Of a DNA stretch of 6,846 nt, positions 1 to 5,754 are shown piece by piece. Source of the stretch: Bacillaceae bacterium (GTDB lineage Bacteria; Bacillota; Bacilli; Bacillales; Amphibacillaceae). The stretch is taken from NCBI GenBank assembly GCA_030152985.1, contig JASLIE010000239.1:1-6846 (forward strand), written 5' to 3'. Numbering within the stretch: the stretch's first letter is position 1; every line of letters starts with the position of its first letter. A program made the translations under genes and the position numbers. The notes under the pieces are model-generated. The model was not told the origin of the DNA and did no database searches. It saw only the letters and a program-made list of their open reading frames with translations.

Positions 1-504
1 ATAAACAAATGAACCAAACTCTTCTGTGATTAGAAGTGTGTTTTTTCCTGTGAAACCAACTCCTGCACGTTCAGCCACCGCACCATCTACAAGTTCGCCT
101 GTGTCAACCATAATTTCATAGTTTACCTCCGGCACGTAGGACTTAATAAATTCAGCTAAATCCTCTAGCCTTCGCCGGACAACAAAGTGATAATCCTCCC
201 CCCAAGACGCCCGACAAAAAATACCCCGCCTGTCTTCTTTTGTACTTTTAGGTGGATTTTTAATTTTAGAGGGGTAAGCAAGTGCAACAGAGATAATTGA
301 GCGCGCCTTAGGCATAAGTACCCGTGGATTTGTTCTTTCGGTGAGCGTTCCTTTTTCAAATCCTGACTCATATGACTTTTCTTTTTGAATTCTTAATCTT
401 TCTTTTAAATCATAAAAGGGATCTGCAGTAGTGAAGCCGATTTTATCGATTCCAATTCGCTTACTTTCTTTACGAATTGCGGCTTGAAGCTCCTTTATTT
501 GCAT
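1..504 (-). CDS. queG: Epoxyqueuosine reductase QueG, N-terminal part (cut by left window edge)
   Basis: The frame reads from an ATG at 504 leftwards without a stop to base 1, giving the first 168 residues; family members are roughly 370-390 residues, so the C-terminal half, including the ferredoxin-like iron-sulfur cluster region, lies outside the window. QueG is a cytosolic cobalamin- and 4Fe-4S-dependent enzyme that reduces epoxyqueuosine to queuosine in tRNA, the last step of queuosine synthesis. Recognisable blocks are IDKIGFTTADPF near residues 19-30, ARSIISVALAYPS near 82-94, RRGIFCRASWGEDYH near 106-120, and MVDTGELVDGAVAERAG near 141-157; the last block contains the conserved Asp proposed as proton donor in this family. 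The start is supported by a GAGGTG ribosome binding site at 511-516. The gene is divergent from dat across 100 bp. No frameshift or unusual composition is visible. Family assignment is confident. Confidence 0.93.
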   Translation of the reverse strand, partial: MQIKELQAAIRKESKRIGIDKIGFTTADPFYDLKERLRIQKEKSYESGFEKGTLTERTNPRVLMPKARSIISVALAYPSKIKNPPKSTKEDRRGIFCRASWGEDYHFVVRRRLEDLAEFIKSYVPEVNYEIMVDTGELVDGAVAERAGVGFTGKNTLLITEEFGSFVY

Positions 505-547
505 GACTTTCACCTCTATTCTAACTTAAATTTAACATCTTCTTTTA

Positions 548-576
548 TTTACTTTCCTTAGCTTTATCTGTAAACT
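548..576 (+). promoter_or_regulatory. Candidate promoter of dat
   Basis: TTTACT at 548-553 and TAAACT at 571-576 are separated by 17 bp and match the sigma-A -35 and -10 consensus at four of six positions each. They sit about 30 bp upstream of the dat start, just before a strong ribosome binding site (AAGGAGG, 591-597). A promoter for the divergent queG must also lie in 505-604; TAGAAT on the minus strand just upstream of the queG ribosome binding site is a possible -10, but no good -35 was seen for it. Confidence 0.4.
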
Positions 577-604
577 GAAACTATCTTGTCAAGGAGGTAG
601 CTTT

Positions 605-1456
605 ATGTCTATTCACACAATTATTATGTCTCAAGGTAAATTTATGCATCGTGATAGTTTAAAATATCCATTCGAAGAACGTGGCTTACAATTTGGTGAT
701 GGTGTCTATGAAGTGATTCAAATTTATAATGGAAACTTTTATTTATTCGACGAACATCTTACACGATTATACAACTCTTTAAAAGCAATTGAAATTAAAC
801 TTGCAATAAGTAAAGATGAATTAGCCAACTTACTCCGTGAATTACTTGAAAAAAATCAGATGCAAGAAACAGGTCATGTTTATTTACAAGTGACACGCGG
901 TTCTGCCCCACGTATTCATACATTTCCTGAAGATGTTGAGGCTAATATCTATGCTTATGTTAAAACAACAGAAAGAAAAGAGGATATTTTAGAAAAAGGG
1001 GTTGAAACGATTACATATCCAGACGAGCGCTGGAAACACTGCTATATTAAAAGTTTAAACCTTTTACCTAACGTCATAGCTAAACAAAAAGCAAAAGAAG
1101 CAGGCGCCTATGAGGCTGTCTTACATAAAGACGGTCTTGTCACAGAGTGTGGCTCATCTAACGTTTATCTTGTTAAAAACAAAGAAATTTATACTTATCC
1201 AGCAAATGGCGATATTTTACACGGCTGTGTTCGAATGGCAGTTGAACGTTTTGCAAAAGAACTCGAAATTCCTTTCATTGAAGAGGCATTTAAAATTGAG
1301 GACTTTGCAACTGCTGATGAGGTCTTTTTAAGCAGTAGTACAAACGAGGTTCTACCTATTACTAAAGTTGATGACATTGTGATTCATGACGGAAAACCTG
1401 GACTAATCACACAGAAACTCCAAGCAGCCTACCGTAAAGACGCTCAGATTTCATAA
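605..1456 (+). CDS. dat: D-amino acid aminotransferase (D-alanine transaminase)
   Basis: This 283-residue protein is a fold-type IV PLP-dependent aminotransferase. It interconverts D-alanine plus 2-oxoglutarate with pyruvate plus D-glutamate in the cytosol, supplying D-amino acids for peptidoglycan. Length and motifs match the well-studied Bacillus sp. YM-1 enzyme (about 280 residues). The Schiff-base lysine is Lys149 in CYIKSLNLLPN, and the Glu that contacts the PLP ring nitrogen is Glu181, with the same 32-residue spacing as in YM-1. The D-specific carboxylate trap appears intact as Tyr35 (GDGVYEV) and Arg103/His105 (VTRGSAPRIH), which argues against a branched-chain aminotransferase or an aminodeoxychorismate lyase of the same fold. 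The start is fixed by AAGGAGG at 591-597. The gene stands alone between divergent queG and a hairpin terminator, so it is probably monocistronic. Glu181 is followed by Cys where YM-1 has Gly, which is unlikely to matter. Confidence 0.93.
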   Translation: MSIHTIIMSQGKFMHRDSLKYPFEERGLQFGDGVYEVIQIYNGNFYLFDEHLTRLYNSLKAIEIKLAISKDELANLLRELLEKNQMQETGHVYLQVTRGSAPRIHTFPEDVEANIYAYVKTTERKEDILEKGVETITYPDERWKHCYIKSLNLLPNVIAKQKAKEAGAYEAVLHKDGLVTECGSSNVYLVKNKEIYTYPANGDILHGCVRMAVERFAKELEIPFIEEAFKIEDFATADEVFLSSSTNEVLPITKVDDIVIHDGKPGLITQKLQAAYRKDAQIS

Positions 1457-1463
1457 AATAAAT

Positions 1464-1500
1464 CAAAAGTACATTCATCTGAATGTACTTTTGTTTTTAT
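1464..1500 (+). terminator. Intrinsic terminator of dat, probably bidirectional
   Basis: A perfect 14-bp stem (CAAAAGTACATTCA at 1464-1477 paired with 1480-1493, two-base gap) begins 7 bp after the dat stop codon and is followed by TTTTTAT. On the minus strand the same stem is followed by the T-rich run ATTTATTTTAT, so it can also end the convergent SAM hydrolase transcript, whose stop codon is at 1500-1502. Confidence 0.9.
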
Positions 1501-2336
1501 CACTTCGTTTTTTGAACTTTCAAAGTCCAACTTGACCCTGTACCAATCTTATAGGCTTCTGCGAAGGACCCCTGATTAATCGCTATGCCAAGTGAATCAA
1601 CAGAATTTACAAAAAGTAAAGCCCCGCCTAGATGACTGTCTGCAAAGGACCGTCCATAAGTCACCTCATTTTGATAAACAACATTTTCATTTCGGCAAAT
1701 AGTCACTTCATAAGTTTCACCATAATTAACATCTAGGCTTTCAAATAGTTCACGACTAATACTAGTCCAAACATTACCAAAACGAACATCTAATATGTCG
1801 ATATGACCGTAAACTGCACCTTGTTCACGATAAGCTTGCGTGTTTTTCAGTGTCACAACTTCGCTTAATTCAAGTTGAGGTCCAACACCTTCAAAATCAA
1901 TCACAGCTGATGCGAGTCGCGCGCCTGTATAGGCATAAATATCTCGGCCGTGAAAAGTATAAGAGGCACCCGAATTCGGAAGTCGATTGACTGATTCATC
2001 AATTTCTCTTATTTCTTTAATCCCTTCTTCAGCAATATGCGTTAAAGTTCCATTATTAGGTGTTACAATATAGTGATTACTTAATGTTTTTACGACAACA
2101 CTTTTTCTATCTGTTCCGACTCCAGGATCAACAACAGAAATAAACACCGTCTCCTCAGGCCAGTAAGATATTGTTTGATACAAACGATAAGATGCTTCCC
2201 ATATATTATATTGTGGTATCTCATGGGTTAAATCATAGATGCCTAGTTCAGGATTAACTCGAAGTGCGACACCGTACATTGCACTCACTGCCCCATCACA
2301 CAAACCAAAATCTGATTGCAAGACTATTTTTTTCAT
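1500..2336 (-). CDS. S-adenosyl-L-methionine hydrolase (adenosine-forming), DUF62 / SAM hydroxide adenosyltransferase family
   Basis: The protein belongs to the family related to the fluorinase and chlorinase enzymes, whose common members use water or hydroxide to split SAM into adenosine and L-methionine. Residues below are numbered from the ATG at 2345. The N-terminal domain begins with LQSDFG (Asp12, ribose contact), then VVDPGVGTDRK (Asp73 and Arg80), TPNNGTL (about 95-101) and FHGRD (His132); Asp73, Arg80 and His132 form the Asp-Arg-His triad that activates water in this family. The C-terminal domain has RFGNVWTSI (188-196) and INQGSFAEAYKIG (256-268). Three ATGs compete, at 2345, 2342 and 2336. 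AAAGGAT lies directly against the first, so the third (2336, about 8 bases from the AAAGGA core) is preferred, giving 278 residues. The gene is alone, with its own promoter and a T-box leader, and ends at a shared terminator. A true halogenase is unlikely because the hydrolase triad is intact. The methionine link of the leader fits a role in SAM and methionine balance. Confidence 0.88.
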   Translation of the reverse strand: MKKIVLQSDFGLCDGAVSAMYGVALRVNPELGIYDLTHEIPQYNIWEASYRLYQTISYWPEETVFISVVDPGVGTDRKSVVVKTLSNHYIVTPNNGTLTHIAEEGIKEIREIDESVNRLPNSGASYTFHGRDIYAYTGARLASAVIDFEGVGPQLELSEVVTLKNTQAYREQGAVYGHIDILDVRFGNVWTSISRELFESLDVNYGETYEVTICRNENVVYQNEVTYGRSFADSHLGGALLFVNSVDSLGIAINQGSFAEAYKIGTGSSWTLKVQKTK

Positions 2337-2367
2337 TTTCATCATCCTTTTCTTAGTTTATATAAAC

Positions 2368-2410
2368 AAAAAACCACGTCCTCACCGATAAATATCGATA
2401 AGGACGTGGT
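2368..2410 (-). terminator. T-box regulated intrinsic terminator
   Basis: ACCACGTCCT (2410-2401) pairs with AGGACGTGGT (2382-2373) as a perfect 10-bp stem. The intervening TATCGATA/TATCGGTG extends it by G-U and Watson-Crick pairs to a two-base apex. Five T residues follow at 2372-2368. The 5' arm contains CCTTAT, which would alternatively pair with the ATAAGG of the T-box, so terminator and antiterminator are mutually exclusive. It ends 31 bases before the preferred start of the SAM hydrolase gene. Confidence 0.92.
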
Positions 2411-2668
2411 TATAATTAACGTGGTACCACCTTATTTTGCTATAAATATAGCCTCTAACATGTACGCAGTATAGAACTGTTATACAGTGCTAGTGTTACC
2501 GGCTAGCAAATCCCGCTATTACTTACTTATTTTCAGTAATAATACTCAGAAGGCCATTTTCTGTTTCGTGCTTTTTCGCTTCCTTTCACCAATTCGAAGC
2601 TCTCTGTCAGAAAAAACAACTTGAAACCTACTTTCCTCGTCAACGTATCTTTGATTATATAATTAGTT
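2373..2668 (-). ncRNA. T-box leader (tRNA-sensing riboswitch), probable methionine specifier
   Basis: Read on the minus strand, all main T-box parts are present. Stem I has AAAGUA on its 5' side, the conserved GAGAGC followed by UUGGUGAAAG distal element (about 2585-2611), and a specifier loop bounded by GUUUC/GAAAC pairing above and GAGG/CCUUC pairing below. The 3' side of that loop reads AGAAAAUGG, with AUG at 2555-2557 directly before the closing GGCC. A stem II region (GCUAG/CUAGC) and a short stem III (GCUAUA/UAUAGC) follow. The T-box itself is AAGGUGGUACCACG at 2419-2432. Its UGGU bulge would pair with a tRNA 3' end having discriminator A, as in tRNA-Met. AUAAGG pairs with CCUUAU to form the antiterminator, which excludes the terminator. 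By the known mechanism, uncharged tRNA favours read-through into the downstream SAM hydrolase gene. An AAU (Asn) reading one base away is possible but fits less well. Confidence 0.93.
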
Positions 2669-2675
2669 AATTCAT

Positions 2676-2703
2676 ATTATACGTTATCTCTTTATGATTG
2701 CAA
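2676..2703 (-). promoter_or_regulatory. Promoter of the T-box / SAM hydrolase transcript
   Basis: TTGCAA (2703-2698) and a perfect TATAAT (2681-2676) are separated by 16 bp on the minus strand. Transcription would start near 2668, just upstream of T-box stem I. The -35 overlaps the end of the T-tract of the upstream cytochrome terminator, consistent with separate transcription of the two genes. Confidence 0.75.
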
Positions 2704-2743
2704 ATAAAATACGTACTGCCACTTAAATAAGTAACAATACGTA
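2703..2743 (-). terminator. Probable terminator of the cytochrome gene
   Basis: An imperfect hairpin pairs 2729-2743 with 2710-2724: six outer base pairs (TACGTA with TACGTA), then two inner blocks of two and four pairs separated by mismatches. On the minus strand it is followed by TTTTATTT. It lies 18 bp beyond the stop codon of the cytochrome gene. Confidence 0.65.
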
Positions 2744-2760
2744 AGTTCTTACCTTAAACT

Positions 2761-3702
2761 TTATTTGTCTTTTCTTGGAACAACATAATCAATTTCCGAC
2801 CAGTCAAATGTACCTTCTCTAATCTGTTCACGACGATCTTTTGTTATAATATCTGTCGGACGTCCGCCTTTAGGGAAGTCTTTGTCATGTCCCTCAAAAA
2901 CTGGACGTTCTTGCATAAGAATGTAAGCTGCAAGGTCAGCTGCTTCCTGATCACTTAAATCATACTCATCGCCAATCGGCATATTGTTTTGAATATAAGC
3001 TGCCATCTTGTTTAAACGTCCCATTCCTGCACCGTCGTTAAACGAATTTTCTCCCCAGAGTGCTGGACCTGAGTTTGCACCAGTTCCCTCACCGTCAGTT
3101 CCATGACAAGTTAAACAGTTTTTTTCTTCATATAATTCTTTCCCAGCAACAACATCTGGCTCAGGCACCTCGTCCATATTATTTAAGCCTGCCCAAGGAC
3201 GCTCTGCCCCAATTTCATATCCTTCTGAAAGGTAAGTCATATAGGCAATTAATCCACGCATTTCCTCACTGTCATTTTCTAGCATCTCACCATTCATACT
3301 ACGAATCATACAACCATTTACACGATCTTCTAAAGTGAATGTAACCCCTTCACGTGGGCGATACTGTGGATAATCTGCTGCTACTCCAACCATAGACGAA
3401 CTTACTGAGAGTCCTCCATCAGCGTGACAACTCTGACATGACAGTTCATTTCCAACATTGTCTGGCATAACAACATTCGATTCGTTAAAGACTTCTTCGC
3501 CATAAAGAATTGCTTCTGTTTTTGGATCTTCTGGATCTAAATCGTCTAAATTAGGTGTTACTGGATATGCAAGCTCATCTGTTTCTTCTGCTTGATCAGC
3601 ATCTTCAGCTGCATCTTGCTTAGCAGTATCATCACCTGCTTGACATGCACCAATCACGAGAACTAAAACAAGTACTGACAACCACAACTTTAAACGTTTC
3701 AT
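2761..3702 (-). CDS. Diheme c-type cytochrome lipoprotein, thiosulfate dehydrogenase (TsdA)-like
   Basis: This 313-residue exported protein carries two haem c sites and is anchored outside the membrane as a lipoprotein. The signal peptide is MKRLKLW plus a Leu/Val stretch ending in lipobox VIGAC, so Cys20 would be lipidated. An acidic linker (about 24-62) follows. Haem 1 is CQSCH (89-93) and haem 2 CLTCH (196-200). Between them, EDRVNGCMIRSMNGEML (125-141) matches the TsdA signature, with Cys131 in the position of the unusual cysteine ligand of haem 1; NNMPIG gives Met241 as probable haem 2 ligand. TsdA enzymes convert thiosulfate to tetrathionate, or run in reverse, exchanging electrons with other cytochromes. 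The frame extends upstream to 3786, but AGAGGGGG just before the ATG at 3702 and the start of the signal peptide fix the start there. No electron-transfer partner or cytochrome maturation gene is in the window. Substrate is inferred; a general electron carrier is possible. Confidence 0.82.
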   Translation of the reverse strand: MKRLKLWLSVLVLVLVIGACQAGDDTAKQDAAEDADQAEETDELAYPVTPNLDDLDPEDPKTEAILYGEEVFNESNVVMPDNVGNELSCQSCHADGGLSVSSSMVGVAADYPQYRPREGVTFTLEDRVNGCMIRSMNGEMLENDSEEMRGLIAYMTYLSEGYEIGAERPWAGLNNMDEVPEPDVVAGKELYEEKNCLTCHGTDGEGTGANSGPALWGENSFNDGAGMGRLNKMAAYIQNNMPIGDEYDLSDQEAADLAAYILMQERPVFEGHDKDFPKGGRPTDIITKDRREQIREGTFDWSEIDYVVPRKDK

Positions 3703-3730
3703 CTTAATGCCCCCTCTTATTAAATATAAT

Positions 3731-3748
3731 TGTGTAAAAACTGTGTAA
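3731..3748 (-). repeat. Two direct TTACACA repeats, 11-bp period, in cytochrome leader
   Basis: TTACACA occurs at 3748-3742 and again at 3737-3731 on the minus strand, offset by 11 bp, which is about one helical turn. The pair lies between the candidate promoters and the ribosome binding site of the cytochrome gene. It could be a regulator site, but in A+T-rich DNA a short repeat like this can arise by chance. Confidence 0.3.
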
Positions 3749-3765
3749 TTTTTACCTCTATATAA

Positions 3766-3836
3766 ACTATACCCTATACCGTACATTTTGATAAGAGAGT
3801 TTTCAGATTATTCTAAAGTTTTTTATTTTTAGTCAA
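3766..3836 (-). promoter_or_regulatory. Candidate tandem promoters of the cytochrome gene
   Basis: Two sigma-A-like promoters fit on the minus strand. P1 has TTGACT (3836-3831) and AATAAT (3812-3807), each five of six to consensus, with an 18-bp spacer. P2 has TTATCA (3794-3789) and TATAGT (3771-3766) with a 17-bp spacer. The untranslated leader would be about 60 to 100 bases and contains a repeated TTACACA motif. Confidence 0.5.
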
Positions 3837-3874
3837 TATTTCGTCTATAATTTGTCATTATATTGTATTTTTCT

Positions 3875-3900
3875 GTTAACACTGCCCTAACAGTGTTAAC
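3875..3900. repeat. Perfect inverted repeat overlapping the exporter stop codon
   Basis: GTTAACACTG (3875-3884) is followed by a 6-base loop and its exact complement CAGTGTTAAC (3891-3900). The stop codon of the exporter gene (3896-3898) lies inside one arm. On the minus strand, in the direction of the exporter, the flank is AGAAAAATAC, which is A-rich rather than U-rich, so it is not a textbook terminator for that gene. On the plus strand it is followed by CCTTATTTTT. It may be an mRNA 3'-end hairpin or a regulator site upstream of the cytochrome promoter (about 40 bp from P1). Confidence 0.75.
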
Positions 3901-5302
3901 CCTTATTTTTAGGACGATCATTTATCATAAAGCTTAAGATAAGCCCAACAAAGGAAACTGCGGTTGCAGTATAAAAAGCCATGTTTACACCGTGAATTAA
4001 GGGCTCAGTATCCATTAAAGAAACTTGTTCTTTTGCAGTCACTGTCATGACTGTGATTAACATAGCTGTTCCAATTGAGGCTGCAACTTGTCGCATCGTA
4101 TTTGTCATCGCTGTTCCATGAGAAATTAAATTGTTTGGCAAAACATTTAAACCTGCAGTCGTTGAAGGCATCATAACCATAGATACACCGAACATACGAA
4201 CTGCAAAAGCAATCATTAAATAAGTAAGTGTTGTTTCACTTGTTAAGTTTGTAAATAAGAGTGTCGTAAAGGTCATAATTGTCATCCCAACGATTAAAAG
4301 CCACTTAGCACCTACTCGGTCAAAGATCTTACCGATAATCGGAGACAAGAGTCCCATCAATAAAGCCCCAGGTAAAATAGCCAAACCTGACTCCATAGCA
4401 GAAAAGCCTGCCATTAATTGCATATATATAGGTAGAATCGTTTCAGCAGCAATTAATGTCGTAAAAGTTATCATTCCTATAATCGTAGCGTAAGTAAAGG
4501 TCGGGTACTTAAACACTCTAAATTCAAGCATTGGTGCCTTTAAACTTAATTGCCTTAAAATAAACCAGGTCAGAGCAATTCCTCCAATAATTAATGAGAT
4601 AAGCACATAAGCGCTTCCCCAACCAAAAACACCAACTGAACTAAAACCATATAATAAACCACCGAAGCCAAGCGTTGACAGAATAATTGACAAGACATCG
4701 ACTTTTGGATAACTACGTGGAATAATATCTTTCATAAAAAACACAGCCAGTATCATATCAATTAAAGCAATCGGTAAAACGACATAAAACAATGAACGCC
4801 ATGGTAAATACTCAATAAACCAACCTGAAAGGGCCGGACCAAGGGCAGGTGCAAAGGAAATAACAAGTCCTGCAAGTCCCATTGCATAACCCCGCTTTGA
4901 AACCGGATAGATCAGCATCAGAACCGTCATCATAACTGGCATGATCACACCTGAACCTACAGCCTGAATCACTCGCGCAAGCATCAGCATAGGAAAGTTT
5001 AAAGAAAAAGCGCCAATAAGTGTTCCAATAATAAAAATGAGCATTGAATAAACAAATAACTTCTTTGTTGAAAATGATTCCATTAAAAATGCCGTAACCG
5101 GAATCATAATTCCGTTTACTAGCATAAAGACGGTCGTCACCCATTGAGTCATGTTCTCTGTCAGCTTTAATTCTTCCATAATATGTGGTGTTGCTGTAAT
5201 CAATAATGTTTGATTTAGGACGCCCAGAAAGGCACCAATTAACATAATCGCAACAATTGGACCTCGATTCACCTGAACAGTTCCTACTTGATTATTTGTC
5301 AT
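3896..5302 (-). CDS. MFS multidrug exporter, DHA2 (EmrB/QacA, 14-helix) family
   Basis: The 468-residue protein is a proton-driven inner-membrane exporter with about fourteen hydrophobic helices spread along the whole chain and a polar tail (NDRPKNKG). Typical elements are the first helix ending LNQTLLITATPHI (about 29-41), TQWVTTVFML in helix 2 (about 51-60), LARVIQAVGSG in helix 4, and the antiporter motif C APALGPALSGWF (about 150-162) in helix 5. The second half begins around residue 260 and contains ILPGALLMGLLSPIIGKIFDRVGAKW, a motif A-like loop. The acidic residue that many DHA2 proteins carry near the end of helix 1 is replaced by Asn-Gln, as also happens in lincomycin-resistance-type relatives. 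Start: AGAGGG at 5311-5316 with 8-base spacing. The substrate cannot be predicted; drugs, biocides or fatty acids are typical for the family. No regulator gene is adjacent. An intrinsic terminator in the leader suggests possible attenuation. Confidence 0.9.
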   Translation of the reverse strand: MTNNQVGTVQVNRGPIVAIMLIGAFLGVLNQTLLITATPHIMEELKLTENMTQWVTTVFMLVNGIMIPVTAFLMESFSTKKLFVYSMLIFIIGTLIGAFSLNFPMLMLARVIQAVGSGVIMPVMMTVLMLIYPVSKRGYAMGLAGLVISFAPALGPALSGWFIEYLPWRSLFYVVLPIALIDMILAVFFMKDIIPRSYPKVDVLSIILSTLGFGGLLYGFSSVGVFGWGSAYVLISLIIGGIALTWFILRQLSLKAPMLEFRVFKYPTFTYATIIGMITFTTLIAAETILPIYMQLMAGFSAMESGLAILPGALLMGLLSPIIGKIFDRVGAKWLLIVGMTIMTFTTLLFTNLTSETTLTYLMIAFAVRMFGVSMVMMPSTTAGLNVLPNNLISHGTAMTNTMRQVAASIGTAMLITVMTVTAKEQVSLMDTEPLIHGVNMAFYTATAVSFVGLILSFMINDRPKNKG

Positions 5303-5344
5303 ACTTAATTCCCTCTATTCATAATTAATTACTCTTAGTTTAGC

Positions 5345-5373
5345 AGAATATATTTTTTAAGTATACGAAACAA
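5345..5373 (-). promoter_or_regulatory. Weak candidate promoter of the exporter gene
   Basis: TTGTTT (5373-5368) and TATTCT (5350-5345) are 17 bp apart on the minus strand, immediately after the leader terminator. They match consensus at only three and four positions. If this promoter is not real, the exporter must be expressed by read-through of the terminator at 5377-5404. Confidence 0.3.
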
Positions 5374-5404
5374 AAAGAGATTTTAGCTATTTCGCTAAAA
5401 TCTC
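5369..5404 (-). terminator. Intrinsic terminator upstream of the exporter gene
   Basis: GAGATTTTAGC (5377-5387) and GCTAAAATCTC (5394-5404) form a perfect 11-bp stem with a 6-base loop. On the minus strand it is followed by TTTTTGTTT, as expected for a terminator read leftwards. No protein gene lies upstream of it on that strand within the window, so it must end either an RNA gene transcript or an attenuated leader of the exporter 75 bp downstream. Confidence 0.75.
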
Positions 5405-5502
5405 CTTAAACTTACTATAACTGACTTTACCAAGCTTAAATTAAAGCTACTTATCAATTAATCAGCTTTTATTAATTAAAATATGTACAGCCACAATGCC
5501 GT
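5405..5502. other. Gene-free A+T-rich stretch with alternative pairing elements
   Basis: No open frame with a credible ribosome binding site was found on either strand. On the minus strand AAAGCT (5469-5464) can pair with AGCTTT (5448-5443), while part of the latter can instead pair with AAGCT in 5437-5432. Such mutually exclusive stems just before a terminator resemble an attenuator, but they are short. Nothing else was recognised. Confidence 0.35.
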
Positions 5503-5640
5503 AAAAAATTAAAAAGTTTAAACCACCACTATATTAAAGTGGGTGTTCGCAAGTTGTTTCATGTCTTCCACTTCGAAAGAGGCCTGACAATTCACAACCG
5601 ATTTAAAACTCCCTAATTTCTATTTAGAGGTTAAACTTAA
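5503..5640 (-). ncRNA. Candidate structured non-coding RNA, 6S-RNA-like outline
   Basis: Read on the minus strand, AAGTTTAACC (5638-5629) pairs with GGTTTAAACTT (5524-5514), with one bulged base, to close a domain of about 125 bases. The domain ends in a U-rich run (TTTTTAATTTTTT). Inside, a long broken hairpin is formed by GTTGT/ACAAC (5598-5594 with 5557-5553), TGTC/GACA, and CCTCTT/AAGTGG around a UCG loop. A large unpaired 5' side (about 5600-5628) faces a 3' side carrying a small hairpin, CCACT/AGTGG (5542-5526). Closing stem, open central bubble with a 3'-side hairpin, and long apical stem is the general plan of 6S RNA. However, it is shorter than the usual 180-200 bases and no diagnostic sequence could be confirmed. 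A weak promoter (TTGAAA, 17 bp, TAAGGT) lies upstream. The strand is inferred from the U-run. Confidence 0.4.
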
Positions 5641-5704
5641 GAAATCACGTACATCGCAGCTATCTCTACCTTATCTGACTTCCTTCTTTTTTTCAAGCTT
5701 TATT

Positions 5705-5733
5705 TTCGTATCACTCATATTTTGAGGTATACT
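5705..5733 (+). promoter_or_regulatory. Candidate promoter of rtcB
   Basis: TATACT (5728-5733) is a good -10, with TTCGTA (5705-5710) as a weak -35 at 17 bp. Transcription would begin near 5740, leaving only about 15 bases of leader, most of it the ribosome binding site AAGGAG at 5740-5745. Confidence 0.5.
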
Positions 5734-5754
5734 AAGAGAAAGGAGAGATTTATC

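Noticed and set aside
165..371. Open frame on the minus strand, 68 codons
   Set aside because: It is an alternative frame inside queG; the queG frame carries clear family motifs and its own ribosome binding site.
1110..1377. Open frames on both strands inside dat (1110-1331 plus, 1195-1377 minus)
   Set aside because: They overlap the well-supported dat frame, lack family motifs and look like shadows.
1500..2336. Fluorinase or chlorinase activity for the DUF62 protein
   Set aside because: The Asp-Arg-His water-activating triad of the hydrolase group is intact, and no gene context for halometabolite synthesis is present.
2553..2560. AAU (asparagine) reading of the T-box specifier
   Set aside because: It is possible by one-base shift, but the UGGU bulge predicts discriminator A (tRNA-Asn has G), and the SAM-related target favours AUG.
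3060..3338. 92-codon plus-strand open frame
   Set aside because: It is antisense to the cytochrome gene and its His-rich content is a by-product of that gene's codons.
3703..3786. Upstream extension of the cytochrome frame to an ATG at 3786
   Set aside because: The extension covers the P2 -10 region and the ribosome binding site and would bury the lipoprotein signal peptide; the ATG at 3702 is far better placed.
4812..5144. 110-codon minus-strand open frame
   Set aside because: It is another frame within the exporter gene, with atypical Cys/Tyr-rich composition and no own start signals.
5503..5640. SRP RNA, RNase P RNA or tmRNA identity for the RNA candidate
   Set aside because: The GUCAGG-like stretch lacks the partner GGAA loop and AGCAG side of SRP domain IV; length and conserved cores of RNase P and tmRNA are absent.
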